From positions 165,161-229,160 of the forward strand of contig NZ_JAFLQZ010000008.1 in assembly GCF_017313265.1 (NCBI RefSeq): a stretch of DNA of 64,000 nt, given 5' to 3'. The stretch comes from Hymenobacter telluris. Its GTDB lineage: Bacteria; Bacteroidota; Bacteroidia; Cytophagales; Hymenobacteraceae. Positions 44,409-53,274 of this stretch are shown here, piece after piece. Position 1 is the stretch's first letter; each line of letters begins with the position of its first letter. The notes beneath the pieces were generated by a model that searched no databases, had not been told where the DNA came from, and saw only the letters and a program-made list of their open reading frames with translations. Made by a program: the position numbers and the translations under genes.

Positions 44409-46031
44409 TTAGGAAACGAGTTGGTATTTGCGCTGACGAAGCGCCTTAATGGTGTCATCGGCCAAATACTCCTCGTACGTCATGCGTCGGTCGATGATGC
44501 CGTCCGGCGTAAGCTCGATGATACGGTTGGCCACCGTTTGAATGAATTGTAAGTCGTGGGAAGCAAACAGCAGCGTGCCGTTGAATTCGCCGAGGCTGTT
44601 GTTTAGAGCAGTGATGCTTTCCAGGTCCAAATGGTTGGTTGGGTCGTCCAAAACCAGCACGTTGCCTGATTCCATCATCATCTTCGAGAGCATGCAGCGC
44701 ACTTTCTCACCCCCGCTAAGCACGTTGCTTTTCTTCTGCGACTCTTCCCCCGAAAACAGCATTCGGCCTAAGAAGCCCCGAATAAACGACTCGTCTTTCT
44801 CCGTGGAATACTGCCGCAGCCAATCCACCAGGTTCAGGTCGGTGTCAAAGAACTCGGAGTTTTCTTTGGGGAAGTAGCTCGGCGTGATGGTAGTACCCCA
44901 CTTGAAGTCGCCGGTATCGGGTCGGATTTGCTCGAACAGAATGTCGAAGAGGAGAGAAGCAGCCCGGTCGTCGCGGCCGATGATGGCCACTTTGTCTTTC
45001 TTATCCAGCGAGAAGCTTACGTTCCGGAACACCACTTGGCCGTCCACCTGCTTGCTCAGGTTTTCCACCGTCAGCAACTGATTGCCGGCTTCGCGCTCGG
45101 GCTTGAACGCAATGTAGGGGTACTTGCGCGAGCTAGGCTTAATTTCTTCCAGCGTAAGCTTTTGCAGCAGCTTCTGGCGCGAAGTAGCCTGCTTGCTCTT
45201 GGAAGCGTTGGCCGAGAAGCGGCGCACAAACTCTTCCAGTTCTTTGCGCTTATCCTCAGTTTTCTTGTTCACTTCCTGGCGCTGGCGCAAAGCCAACTGG
45301 CTGCTCTCGTACCAGAACGAGTAGTTGCCGGGATACATCGTGATTTTCGAGAAGTCGAGGTCGGCCATGTAGTTACACACGGCATCGAGGAAGTGCCGGT
45401 CGTGGCTGACCACAATTACCGTGTTTTGGAACGAGTCGAGGAAGTTCTCCAGCCAGAGTACCGTTTCGGCGTCGAGGCCGTTGGTTGGTTCGTCGAGCAG
45501 CAGCACATCGGGGTTGCCGAACAGGGCCTGGGCCAGCAGCACCCGCACTTTATCGGAGCCACCCAGGTCACCCATCAGCGTGTAGTGCTTGTCTTCGCCA
45601 ATACCAAGACCCGACAGCAGCTCAGCGGCTTCGTACTCGGCGTTCCAGCCTTCGAGGTCGGCAAACTCGCCTTCCAATTCGGCGGCCCGCTCACCGTCGG
45701 CATCCGAGAAGTCGGCTTTGGCATACAAGGCGTCTTTCTCTTCCATCACCTTCCAAAGGCGCTGGTGGCCTTTGATAACGGTTTGGAGCACCGGAAACTC
45801 ATCGTAGGCAAACTGGTCCTGGCGCAGCACTGAGAGGCGCGAGTTGGGCGGCATGGTGACCGAACCGGTGTTGGGCTCGATTTCGCCGGACAGGATTTTC
45901 AGGAAAGTGGACTTGCCGGCACCGTTTGCCCCAATGAGGCCATACACGTTGCCGGGCATGAATTTGATGGTGACGTCTTCAAACAAAACCCGCTTGCCGT
46001 AGCGCAAGCTGACATTGGAGGTGCTAATCAT
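44409..46031 (-). CDS. ABC-F family ATP-binding protein (YbiT/EttA-like)
   Basis: The 540-residue protein has two ABC modules and no membrane segments. Walker A is GANGAGKSTFLKIL in the first half and a degenerate GRDDRAASLLFDIL (no GKS) in the second. Walker B/H-loop stretches are LLDEPTNGLDAETVLWLE, then VLDDPTNHLDLESITALNNS. ABC-F proteins act on ribosomes, in translation regulation or antibiotic resistance. The degenerate second Walker A suggests one weak ATP site, as in YbiT-like members. A TATTTTTG box lies upstream at 46077-46084. Confidence 0.92.
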   Translation of the reverse strand: MISTSNVSLRYGKRVLFEDVTIKFMPGNVYGLIGANGAGKSTFLKILSGEIEPNTGSVTMPPNSRLSVLRQDQFAYDEFPVLQTVIKGHQRLWKVMEEKDALYAKADFSDADGERAAELEGEFADLEGWNAEYEAAELLSGLGIGEDKHYTLMGDLGGSDKVRVLLAQALFGNPDVLLLDEPTNGLDAETVLWLENFLDSFQNTVIVVSHDRHFLDAVCNYMADLDFSKITMYPGNYSFWYESSQLALRQRQEVNKKTEDKRKELEEFVRRFSANASKSKQATSRQKLLQKLTLEEIKPSSRKYPYIAFKPEREAGNQLLTVENLSKQVDGQVVFRNVSFSLDKKDKVAIIGRDDRAASLLFDILFEQIRPDTGDFKWGTTITPSYFPKENSEFFDTDLNLVDWLRQYSTEKDESFIRGFLGRMLFSGEESQKKSNVLSGGEKVRCMLSKMMMESGNVLVLDDPTNHLDLESITALNNSLGEFNGTLLFASHDLQFIQTVANRIIELTPDGIIDRRMTYEEYLADDTIKALRQRKYQLVS

Positions 46032-46332
46032 ATGAGAGAAACAGGCGAAAATTCAGAGGAAACATCTGATTGGATGCAAAAATAGGCAAAATGCGCCGGG
46101 CTATTTCGGAGAGTATATAGCTATTGCCACCCAAAGTAAAAGGGAGCCAGAGGATTATATAGTAAAGTGCCAACGAAAAAAATGCCTTTTACCCCAACAT
46201 CCCTGAATTAAATACAGTATCAAGGGTAAGAAACTAGGCAGAGCTGCCCGCTGCTTCGTATAACACGCAGCGTACCCTGCCGGGTTCCTCTCGTTTAAAT
46301 AGTCCTCTCCCAACCAAACTCTTCGAATTGCT
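46032..46332. other. 301-bp divergent intergenic region
   Basis: It holds upstream regions of the ABC-F gene (minus-strand TATTTTTG, 46077-46084) and of the DUF4199 gene. I see no gene or repeat. Confidence 0.45.
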
Positions 46333-46803
46333 ATGTCTGACACGCGCATCACTCCCGAAACCAATGGGGTCCGCTTTGGCCTAATGACCGCCGGCGCTCT
46401 GATTCTATATACCCTGATTGCCGTATTCGCGGGCTTCTTCGACAATTTGGCTGCTGGCAGTCTGAACCTTATTATTCTAGCCATCGGTATTTCAATGGCT
46501 ATTGCCAACTTCAAACGCGTAAAAGAAGACCGGATGCCTTACCTGGCCGGCTTTGGTACGGGTATAGTTACAGCTATTGTGGCAAGCCTTGGGCTGGGTT
46601 TCTTTTTCATAGCCGTAAGTGCCATTAAGCCTGATACGCTGAACTTGAGCCATGCCCGTGACCTATTCGGCTACGACCTGTCGGCCCTGATGGCTTTTCT
46701 GGCTATTATCCTGATGGGCAGCTTAGGTGGTACCATCATTTCGTTGGTAGCCATGCAGTACTTCAAAAGCCCCGACCACAAGCCTATTGAAGGCATTGAA
46801 TAA
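46333..46803 (+). CDS. DUF4199 membrane protein
   Basis: The 156-residue protein has four hydrophobic segments (about 14-35, 40-58, 72-98 and 120-143) and the DUF4199 pattern, with NGVRFGLMTAGALI at the N terminus and RMPYLAGFGTGIVTAIVASL before the third helix. The family is almost confined to Bacteroidota and has no known function. The gene has its own terminator at 46822. Confidence 0.88.
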   Translation: MSDTRITPETNGVRFGLMTAGALILYTLIAVFAGFFDNLAAGSLNLIILAIGISMAIANFKRVKEDRMPYLAGFGTGIVTAIVASLGLGFFFIAVSAIKPDTLNLSHARDLFGYDLSALMAFLAIILMGSLGGTIISLVAMQYFKSPDHKPIEGIE

Positions 46804-46821
46804 GCAGTAATACCACTTATG

Positions 46822-46857
46822 AAAAGCTCGATTCCATTGCGAATCGAGCTTTTTTTA
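46822..46857 (+). terminator. Terminator of the DUF4199 gene
   Basis: The stem AAAAGCTCGATTC/GAATCGAGCTTTT (46822-46834 and 46841-46853) is followed by further T residues. Confidence 0.85.
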
Positions 46858-46916
46858 TGATAAAAAAGCTCCTCAGTAGCCCTTAGAATAGGCTTATGAA
46901 TATTCTGAAGAAAAAA

Positions 46917-46945
46917 TTGTTCTTTTTATTGTTAGTGTAACTTTG
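46917..46945 (+). promoter_or_regulatory. Bacteroidota promoter (TTG-18-TAACTTTG)
   Basis: The -33 TTG (46917-46919) and -7 TAACTTTG (46938-46945) have an 18-bp spacer. A second overlapping box TATATTTG lies at 46952-46959. The gene starts at 47032, leaving a leader of about 80 nt. Confidence 0.65.
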
Positions 46946-47031
46946 TTGATATATATTTGTGTCAGGTAGTCGAAAGGCATCATTTCAAATTCTCATTGTT
47001 CTACTTTTCCTTCGACGCTTCACCATTCGCC

Positions 47032-47436
47032 ATGAAAGCCTTATTTGTAACCTTGTTGCTAGTAGTAGGAATGCAAGGTGCCGCTCTTGCTCAGAAGCAG
47101 GACCGTCATGCCGAGCTTCCGGGCGTCAGTACGGTGTCTCAGGCACGGCTTAGCGCAATTACCCGCCAGATGTGCAACGAAATGCATTTGAACGAGGCGC
47201 AATACATCCGGCTACGGGCTGTCAACAAAACCAAATTGGCACGGCTGGAAGAAATTTCCTGGCAGTACAAAGACAATGTGGTAGAGCAGCAAGAGCACAT
47301 TGGCGAGCTAGAAGCACAGTACGAAGCGGAATGCAGCCGTATTCTGTCGCCTTCGCAGCTAAGCCTGCTGCACGAGGAGTTGCAGCCTGATGCAGTTCCT
47401 CTAACTACCAATCCGCTGGAAGGTGGCATCGGATAA
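47032..47436 (+). CDS. Small secreted helical protein, paralogue 3
   Basis: The start at MKALFVTLLLVVGMQGAALA (47032) gives a signal peptide. The in-frame ATG at 46957 falls inside or next to the -7 elements. The 134-residue protein shares with the genes at 31937 and 32691 the layout QMCNEMHLNEAQYIRLRAVN, then a coiled acidic-basic helix (ISWQYKDNVVEQQEHIGELE), and RILSPSQLSLLHEE. It is probably periplasmic, alpha-helical and Spy-like. It is 15 kb from its paralogues and transcribed alone. Confidence 0.75.
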   Translation: MKALFVTLLLVVGMQGAALAQKQDRHAELPGVSTVSQARLSAITRQMCNEMHLNEAQYIRLRAVNKTKLARLEEISWQYKDNVVEQQEHIGELEAQYEAECSRILSPSQLSLLHEELQPDAVPLTTNPLEGGIG

Positions 47437-47470
47437 GGTTGCTAGCGAGCAGACACGTATTTATTGAAAA

Positions 47471-47508
47471 TAAAACAGAGGGCTTCCATACGGAAGCCCT
47501 CTGTTTTA
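47471..47508. terminator. Long perfect bidirectional terminator
   Basis: Perfect 17-bp arms (47471-47487 and 47492-47508) with a 4-nt loop lie between the convergent paralogue 3 and the lipoprotein gene at 47578. Confidence 0.88.
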
Positions 47509-47577
47509 GCGTTACAGCTTGTTGCAACAGGCGTGCAATCGTTGTCTGGTATAAGCTTAATCCAATAAGTTCCTTCC

Positions 47578-47970
47578 TTACTTCGCTAATGGGCGCTCCG
47601 TTAAGATTTCGGTAACGGTGCCGATAGCGCCAAAATGAATGGCGAGCTTGTTGGCGGCAGAACGCGGATGTCCTGCTTCGCACTGCGGGCCCGACTCCAG
47701 GTAATAATAGTACGTTTTTTCAGTTTGCTCAGCTAGCTCTTCCTCATCCGGGCGGCCCAGCAACCTCTCCACAGTAGCTGTGGTCTTGCCATAAAGCTGC
47801 CCCTTCTGGTTTATAATGGCTTTTGCCTGCTCGCTGCGTTTATTTTGGCAACCGTACGTATCCTGCACCCAAATAGCAGTATTCAAACCTGATAAGGAAG
47901 CTCCAGACTGGTTGCAAGACGTTAGTAACAGCAAGCAAACGCTAAGAGTGGAGAGAGAACGAAACAACAT
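47578..47970 (-). CDS. Small hypothetical lipoprotein
   Basis: The 130-residue protein has a lipobox (LLLLTSC, Cys near residue 19). The mature part carries TVERLLGRPDEEE and TYYYYLESGPQC, and is reminiscent of the small SmpA/OmlA (BamE-like) fold in which a helix-strand unit reads out a ratio or signal. The resemblance is weak. Two Cys residues (about 41 and 97) could form a disulfide. It is probably anchored in the outer membrane. Confidence 0.65.
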   Translation of the reverse strand: MLFRSLSTLSVCLLLLTSCNQSGASLSGLNTAIWVQDTYGCQNKRSEQAKAIINQKGQLYGKTTATVERLLGRPDEEELAEQTEKTYYYYLESGPQCEAGHPRSAANKLAIHFGAIGTVTEILTERPLAK

Positions 47971-48115
47971 AGAGCTGGAGCGTAGGAACTGGAAATGTGA
48001 GAGCGGAAGTTGTGAAAACTTGAGGAAGTTACTTTAAAGTACTATTATTGTAGTTCAGGACTTTTGTAGAGTAACAGTTGCCACTTCATTTCGCTTTTGT
48101 TTGACTGCTCAGCCG

Positions 48116-48904
48116 ATGACCAAGGTACCGACTGCTTTTACTTCGCTACTGCTTGCCGCATGTTTGCTTTGCTCAGCGCCTGTTTCCAGCTCACGAGCGT
48201 TGCCGCCCACTAAGCCAACCCCGGAAACACGCACAACCGTATACATGGCTGCTTTCGAGCAGCACGTGGCAAGCAGCTACATAAAGACGAAGCTCGTGAA
48301 TTACGGCGTACCAGCCAATGTTTACCGGGAAGCCCTCATGGGGTATTATGCGCTCAGCCAGCGTGGCCAAGTGGCTCCCAGTCAGCACACGCTCACTATC
48401 ATCGACTTCGAGCGCCCGAGCCGGCAAAAGCGGCTGTGGGTAATCGACCTGAAAAAACAGGCCGTACTCTTCCATACGCTGGTCGCCCACGGCAAAAACA
48501 CCGGCGCCGACTTGGCACACGCGTTTTCCAACCAAGAAGGCTCCGAGAAGAGCAGCCTGGGCTTCTACGTTACCGGCCAGACCTACCAAGGCAAACACGG
48601 CCTCTCACTGAAGCTGCACGGCCAGGACCCCGGCTACAATACCAACGCAGCCAGCCGTTCAGTAGTCGTGCACGGTGCCGACTATGTGAGTGAAGAATTT
48701 GTGCGGCAGCATGGTCGGTTGGGCCGCAGCCAAGGCTGCCCAGCACTGCCTGTTCACCAAAGCTCGGCCATTATTCGTGCTATCAAAGGCGGCAGCGTAA
48801 TATTCGCGCACGGCCCGAGCGTGGTACGTTATCATTCCAACTGGCTGCAACTAAATACCGCCCTTTTGGCATTCGCTCAGCAGCAGGGCTTGGCCGGTAG
48901 CTGA
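48116..48904 (+). CDS. Murein L,D-transpeptidase (YkuD_2-type) domain protein
   Basis: The start at the ATG 48116 begins a signal peptide (MTKVPTAFTSLLLAACLLC), which may also be a lipobox. A TTG at 48101 would add five residues. The 262-residue protein has the catalytic-domain pattern of murein L,D-transpeptidases: KSSLGFYVTGQTY, then SVVVHGADYVSEEF with the active-site His, and GRSQGCPALPV with the nucleophilic Cys. It would form or modify 3-3 peptidoglycan cross-links in the periplasm. It converges on the small membrane gene at 49004. Confidence 0.9.
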   Translation: MTKVPTAFTSLLLAACLLCSAPVSSSRALPPTKPTPETRTTVYMAAFEQHVASSYIKTKLVNYGVPANVYREALMGYYALSQRGQVAPSQHTLTIIDFERPSRQKRLWVIDLKKQAVLFHTLVAHGKNTGADLAHAFSNQEGSEKSSLGFYVTGQTYQGKHGLSLKLHGQDPGYNTNAASRSVVVHGADYVSEEFVRQHGRLGRSQGCPALPVHQSSAIIRAIKGGSVIFAHGPSVVRYHSNWLQLNTALLAFAQQQGLAGS

Positions 48905-48933
48905 TACCAGCGCGAAGGCACTAGCCCGGAAAC

Positions 48934-48999
48934 ACGTCGCCCCGGCACGTGAGTTGTCTTACTCTTCACGAGTAGTTAACTCACGTGCCGGGGCGACGT
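48934..48999. terminator. Long perfect inverted repeat, likely bidirectional terminator
   Basis: Perfect 22-bp GC-rich arms (48934-48955 and 48978-48999) with a 22-nt loop that contains its own short hairpin (ACTC...GAGT) lie between the convergent genes at 48904 (+) and 49004 (-). No U-tract is present. Confidence 0.75.
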
Positions 49000-49003
49000 A
49001 TAA

Positions 49004-49198
49004 TTAAGCCCGGTCGCTGGTAGTCTTGACTAAGTTGATGCCGGCGAAAAAGAAAATCAGGCCCACGCCAAACGGAACCAGGGAGTTGATTTTGCTTAGA
49101 TTGACGCCGGCTACGTGCAAGAAACCTAGCGCCCCGTAAATAATGCCGATGATACCCAGGATGGTAAGCAAAGAGCCGAAAGTGCGTTTCTGGTTCAT
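49004..49198 (-). CDS. Small two-helix membrane protein
   Basis: I start it at MNQKRTFGSLLTILGIIGII (49198), giving 64 residues. The open frame to 49333 adds 45 non-hydrophobic, Cys-rich residues of no family. Two hydrophobic helices (about 9-30 and 41-57) are linked by VAGVNLSKINSLVP. It may be a small inner-membrane stress or accessory protein. I know no family. Confidence 0.7.
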   Translation of the reverse strand: MNQKRTFGSLLTILGIIGIIYGALGFLHVAGVNLSKINSLVPFGVGLIFFFAGINLVKTTSDRA

Positions 49199-49375
49199 AA
49201 TGGTGCTGAAGTAAGAGTATGTGAGAAAACAGGAAAAGGGAGAATGTGCCTGATACGGTAGTCGCCCGCATTTGGGTATATAGCAGCTGGGCAACTCTTC
49301 TATCAGAGGTGCGTTACAAGCCCAACAGCCCACTTAGAGGCTGAAATTCGTCCTGCTTTTTTCTGCCATTGTACC

Positions 49376-50185
49376 ATGAGAGGAAATCTTCGTTTTGTCG
49401 TTGCCATTCTGATGGCCGCCTTCGCCTTCGTGACTTATTACTGCAAACGCTCGGTAAACGAAGTGACCGGTGAAGTGCAACACGTAAACATGACGGCCGA
49501 CCAGGAAATAGCCCTGGGCCTACAAGCCGCTCCCCAAATGGCACAGCAATACGGTGGTCTGCATCCCGACAAGCAAGCTGCCGCCCGCGTAGAGGAAATT
49601 GGTCAGCAGATTGTACGCAGCACAAAAGCCAGCCAAAGCCCTTATAAATTTCAGTTTCACTTGCTAGCCGATGAAAACACCATCAACGCTTTTGCGCTGC
49701 CGGGTGGCCAGGTATTTATTACGGCTGGTCTGCTGAAGAATCTTTCCAGTGAAGGCCAGGTGGCCGGGGTACTGGCCCACGAAATCGGGCACGTAGTAGG
49801 GCGTCACTCCGCCGAGCAGATTGCCAAGTCGCAGCTGACGCAGGGCCTGACCGGCGCGGCTGCCATTGGCATGTACGACCCCGACCGGCCCGGCACGATG
49901 GCGGCATCAGCCGCAGCTGCTATGGTTGGCAAGCTGCTAACGTTGCGCTTCGGGCGCGAGGACGAGTTAGAGGCCGACCGTTTGGCCGTAGATTATACGC
50001 CCCAAGCCGGCTACGACCCTCGCTCCATGATTAAGGTAATGCAGATTCTGGAGCAGAAAGGTGGCAGCGGGGGCCAGCCCGAGTTCCTGAGCACGCACCC
50101 GAACCCCGGCAACCGCATAGGCGAGTTGGAGCAAGAAATCAATGCCGAATTTCCGCAGGGAGTACCTGGCAACCTAAAGCAGTAA
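49376..50185 (+). CDS. M48 family metalloprotease
   Basis: The 269-residue protein has an N-terminal hydrophobic segment (about 6-22) that may be a lipoprotein signal ending in Cys. The zinc motif is HEIGH at 135-139, and the third ligand Glu is probably in GREDELEADRLAVDY. FALPGGQVFITAGLL and STHPNPGNRIGELEQE are family features. Such proteins (BepA/HtpX relatives) degrade or help assemble envelope proteins. It is followed 42 bp later by the lipid kinase on the same strand. Confidence 0.92.
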   Translation: MRGNLRFVVAILMAAFAFVTYYCKRSVNEVTGEVQHVNMTADQEIALGLQAAPQMAQQYGGLHPDKQAAARVEEIGQQIVRSTKASQSPYKFQFHLLADENTINAFALPGGQVFITAGLLKNLSSEGQVAGVLAHEIGHVVGRHSAEQIAKSQLTQGLTGAAAIGMYDPDRPGTMAASAAAAMVGKLLTLRFGREDELEADRLAVDYTPQAGYDPRSMIKVMQILEQKGGSGGQPEFLSTHPNPGNRIGELEQEINAEFPQGVPGNLKQ

Positions 50186-50227
50186 GTTGAGTGTAGAGAG
50201 TCTACGGCTTTTTCAGCCCGTTTCTTC

Positions 50228-51145
50228 ATGACCAACCAGACCCCGCCGCTACTCAACCTACTGTTCGTGCTGAATCCGGTTTCTGGCGACATCGACAAGG
50301 CCACCCTCGAACAGACCATAACCGATTATTGTACCGAGCGAGGCCGAACAGCTAACTTTCACCATACCACCGGCGACGACGACCTAGAAAACTTGCGCGC
50401 CAAACTGGCCGCGCGTACCTATGATGCGGTTTTTGCAGCCGGTGGTGATGGTACCGTTAGTCTGGTAGCCGAAGCGCTGCTGGGGCAGACTACGCCGCTT
50501 GGTATTCTGCCGCTTGGCTCCGGCAACGGGCTGTCGAAGGACTTAGGTGTTCCGCAGGATACACAGGAAGCCTTGCAGCTCATCTGGCGAAACGAGGAGC
50601 GAGTTATCGACACGCTCCAAGTAGGGGGGCAGTTCTCGGCGCATTTGGCCGATTTGGGCTTTAATGCCTTGGTAGTGGAGCGCTTTGATAAAGGGGATAC
50701 GCGCGGGCCGGGGGCGTACATCCGCATTGCCACGCAGGAATATCTAAGCTACGAGCCGGCCACCTACCGCATAGAAACCGATTTGGAAACGTGGCAAGGC
50801 CAAGCCTTCATGGTGACCATTGCCAATGCTAATACATTTGGTAGCAACGTAGTTATCAACCCCAACAGCGACCTGGACGATGGGCAGTTTGAAATCTGCT
50901 TGATTGAGCCTTTCCCTGCCGCGGCCGCCCCCGGTATTTTGTATCGGCTCTACAACAGCGAGTTCGACGAATCCAACTATACGCGGCGGCTGTGCTGCCG
51001 TACCGCATCCATATCGGTGCCGGATGCGCAGGAGGTACTGGTGCAGATTGATGGTGAACCCCAAACCCTGCCTAGCCCAGTGAAAATAACGATTAACCCG
51101 CAAAGCCTACGGGTGCTGGTGCCACTACCGGCCAAAGCGAAATAG
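50228..51145 (+). CDS. Diacylglycerol/lipid kinase (YegS/BmrU type)
   Basis: The 305-residue protein has the DAGK catalytic domain: LFVLNPVSGDIDKA at the N terminus, AAGGDGTVSLVAEALLG (GGDGT) near residue 70, and PLGSGNGLSKDLG. The C-terminal domain is a beta-sandwich (NPQSLRVLVPLPAK). It phosphorylates diacylglycerol or a related lipid on the cytoplasmic face of the inner membrane. The stop lies 8 bp from the stop of the convergent phosphoesterase gene, with no room for a hairpin between them. Confidence 0.92.
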   Translation: MTNQTPPLLNLLFVLNPVSGDIDKATLEQTITDYCTERGRTANFHHTTGDDDLENLRAKLAARTYDAVFAAGGDGTVSLVAEALLGQTTPLGILPLGSGNGLSKDLGVPQDTQEALQLIWRNEERVIDTLQVGGQFSAHLADLGFNALVVERFDKGDTRGPGAYIRIATQEYLSYEPATYRIETDLETWQGQAFMVTIANANTFGSNVVINPNSDLDDGQFEICLIEPFPAAAAPGILYRLYNSEFDESNYTRRLCCRTASISVPDAQEVLVQIDGEPQTLPSPVKITINPQSLRVLVPLPAKAK

Positions 51146-51153
51146 TTGGCTTT

Positions 51154-52398
51154 TCAGGCTGGAAGTAGTGGTTTCTTTACTATCGAAGGCGCTACTAAAG
51201 GCGGCGCTATAACGGGGCCGGGTACGAGGCGTTGGCGGAAAACCTCGGAGTTTTCCTGATGGCTGGCTGGCTCCAGAGTACGGAGCCACACCTCGCCGTT
51301 ATCGTAGAAATCGACACTGAAAAACCCTTTGTGCTCGTGCACGAAAGTAGCCGTGCCGCCTTTCTGCACGAAGGCTGTTTTGCTGCCTGCGCCGCTCACC
51401 AGGTAGTGCCCGCCGTGCCGCTCGAAATATTGCAGGTTGTGGTCGTGGCCGGCGGCATAAATAACGTTGGGAAACTGGTGCAGTACCCGCAGCAAGCGGC
51501 GCCGCATTTTACGGTAGCGCGGGTGCGCCATGTCCTCGGCAGCGCCCACTACTTTGCGGTAGAGGGGTAGCAGTGAGCCAATAAGTGGCAGCGGTACGTA
51601 CGCCCGTTTGTGTACCGTAGTGAGCGGAAAAACGTGTTGCTTGGCCGTGAACTTACCACCGTGCATGGCATTGGAATAAAGCGGGTGGTGCCCGGCCACT
51701 AGCACCCGTTGATGCCGATTGGCCTCCAGGATTTGGTGCAGCTGCCGGAAGGGCTCCTTGGGGTCGGCGGCGGGGCGGGCACCTTGCTGTACCCACCATT
51801 GGGTGTTTAGCACCACTAGTAGCACACCGTCGGCTAGCGGCAGGGTAACCGGGCCAGGCACCCCACCTTGAGGAAGGTAAAGCGCGGTTGGCAGGTGCTC
51901 AGCAACGTATGCCTCTTGTCGTAGCAGATATTCGTAACCATCGGGGCGGCCTTTGTTCCAGTCGTGGTTGCCACTCAAAAGCACCACGCGGCCCGGAAAA
52001 TTGCCTACCGCATCAAGCAAAGCAGTGAGCCGCTTTTCGGCAGCGGAGCGGGCGGGGCTATCGGGCGCGGGCAGCCCAACGGGGTACACATTGTCGCCGA
52101 GAATAACGACGGTACCTGCGGGGCCTGTGCTCTGCTGCCAGCTAGCCAGCAGTTGCAGAATCGGGTCGGTGCCATCGGTGGCCACTGCGCCAGGGTCGCC
52201 GAGCAGGGCTACACGGTGCAGCAGGGTAGCGGTGGGAGCAGGAAAGTGCTGGTGCCAATCGTTGCGGGAAGGGGCCACGTAGGGCCGCCGCCGGTACTGC
52301 CGCTCCTGCCAAAAGCGCATCAGCAGCCAGAGCGCCAGCACCGCGCCAGCCGCTAGAAACAGATACGGCAACAGGGAAAGAGTAGCAGTCAGCGACAT
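51154..52398 (-). CDS. Metallophosphoesterase with N-terminal membrane anchor
   Basis: The 414-residue protein starts with a hydrophobic helix (about 6-27) and then a calcineurin-like fold. Metal-binding blocks are LGDPG near the start, VILGDNVYPVG, LLSGNHDWNKG, LVAGHHPLYSNAMHGG and AAGHDHNLQYFERHGGHY. It probably acts at the membrane, facing the periplasm. Family members hydrolyse phosphomonoesters or diesters of unknown identity. It converges tail to tail with the lipid kinase gene. Confidence 0.9.
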   Translation of the reverse strand: MSLTATLSLLPYLFLAAGAVLALWLLMRFWQERQYRRRPYVAPSRNDWHQHFPAPTATLLHRVALLGDPGAVATDGTDPILQLLASWQQSTGPAGTVVILGDNVYPVGLPAPDSPARSAAEKRLTALLDAVGNFPGRVVLLSGNHDWNKGRPDGYEYLLRQEAYVAEHLPTALYLPQGGVPGPVTLPLADGVLLVVLNTQWWVQQGARPAADPKEPFRQLHQILEANRHQRVLVAGHHPLYSNAMHGGKFTAKQHVFPLTTVHKRAYVPLPLIGSLLPLYRKVVGAAEDMAHPRYRKMRRRLLRVLHQFPNVIYAAGHDHNLQYFERHGGHYLVSGAGSKTAFVQKGGTATFVHEHKGFFSVDFYDNGEVWLRTLEPASHQENSEVFRQRLVPGPVIAPPLVAPSIVKKPLLPA

Positions 52399-52466
52399 AG
52401 GAAACGAAAAGGGGTTTCCATCTATACGTGCAAACCAACTGCTTCCGTTCGTTTACCCTGCTATTA

Positions 52467-53099
52467 TCAGAAATTTGGTGGGGTAAGATTCTTGAAGTGC
52501 CCGTTTAGCCGCACTCGCTCTTTCAGCCGCTCGGTTTCCATGAGCACCGGCAGAATGTGGTCTAGGTGTTCCAGCACAATCTCCTGCCGTTCCACCTCAG
52601 TGCCGGCTTCCAGCAGCTGGTATTCCTGCTCGGTGCTCAAACCCAAATGATGCGCCACGTCATAAATCCGATAATCGGGTGGAAGCTCCTGCATCAGCTT
52701 GCGTAGACCCAATACATCGTACAGATGCTGTAGATGGCTGGCAATGCGGCTCTGTAGCACTGCATCCGGACGAACATCATCGAGTATATCTTCCACTAAA
52801 CCACCCGCATAGAGCTTGCCGGGCGCCTGCCGGTAGAATTCCGTCACTCGAAACAACCCAATGGCGCGGGTCCGGATGTCCATCTCGCCGCTGGCGTAGT
52901 TCTTTTCCACGTCAAGCAACTGCATTTCCGTACCCAGCATGCTCACCGACTCGTTGAGAAACGGCGGAATTCCGAACGTAATACCTTCGCTGATACAGTC
53001 GCGCACCAGCTGGCGGTAGCGAGGCTCGAAGATGTGCAGGTTGAGCTTCTCACCGGGGAAGACCACAAGGTTAAGCGGAAACAGGGCAAGCTGACGCAT
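52467..53099 (-). CDS. LON peptidase substrate-binding domain protein
   Basis: The 210-residue protein corresponds to the N-terminal (LAN) domain of Lon proteases without the ATPase or protease parts: LALFPLNLVVFPGEKLNLHI, FEPRYRQLVRDCIS, then EMDIRTRAIGLFRV. Stand-alone LAN proteins are widespread and of unclear function. It lies 175 bp downstream of the isonitrile operon on the same strand, and I do not include it in that operon. Confidence 0.9.
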   Translation of the reverse strand: MRQLALFPLNLVVFPGEKLNLHIFEPRYRQLVRDCISEGITFGIPPFLNESVSMLGTEMQLLDVEKNYASGEMDIRTRAIGLFRVTEFYRQAPGKLYAGGLVEDILDDVRPDAVLQSRIASHLQHLYDVLGLRKLMQELPPDYRIYDVAHHLGLSTEQEYQLLEAGTEVERQEIVLEHLDHILPVLMETERLKERVRLNGHFKNLTPPNF

Positions 53100-53274
53100 A
53101 CGAGCTAGTAAGGAAATTGTGTTCTAGGTATCAAAACGCCTGTTCTGGCACCACTTGCAAATAAGCAAAGTAGAACTGATTAGTTTCGGAAGGTCTTAAT
53201 TTCTTGGCAAGATGTGGAAGCTAAGTCCATAGCAACCCAGTCCGACCGGTGCAGTGCGCCTTGCACTTCAAGGT

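Noticed and set aside
44928..45833. A 301-residue plus-strand open frame opposite the ABC-F gene
   Set aside because: It is an antisense shadow of a well-conserved gene, with no independent motif.
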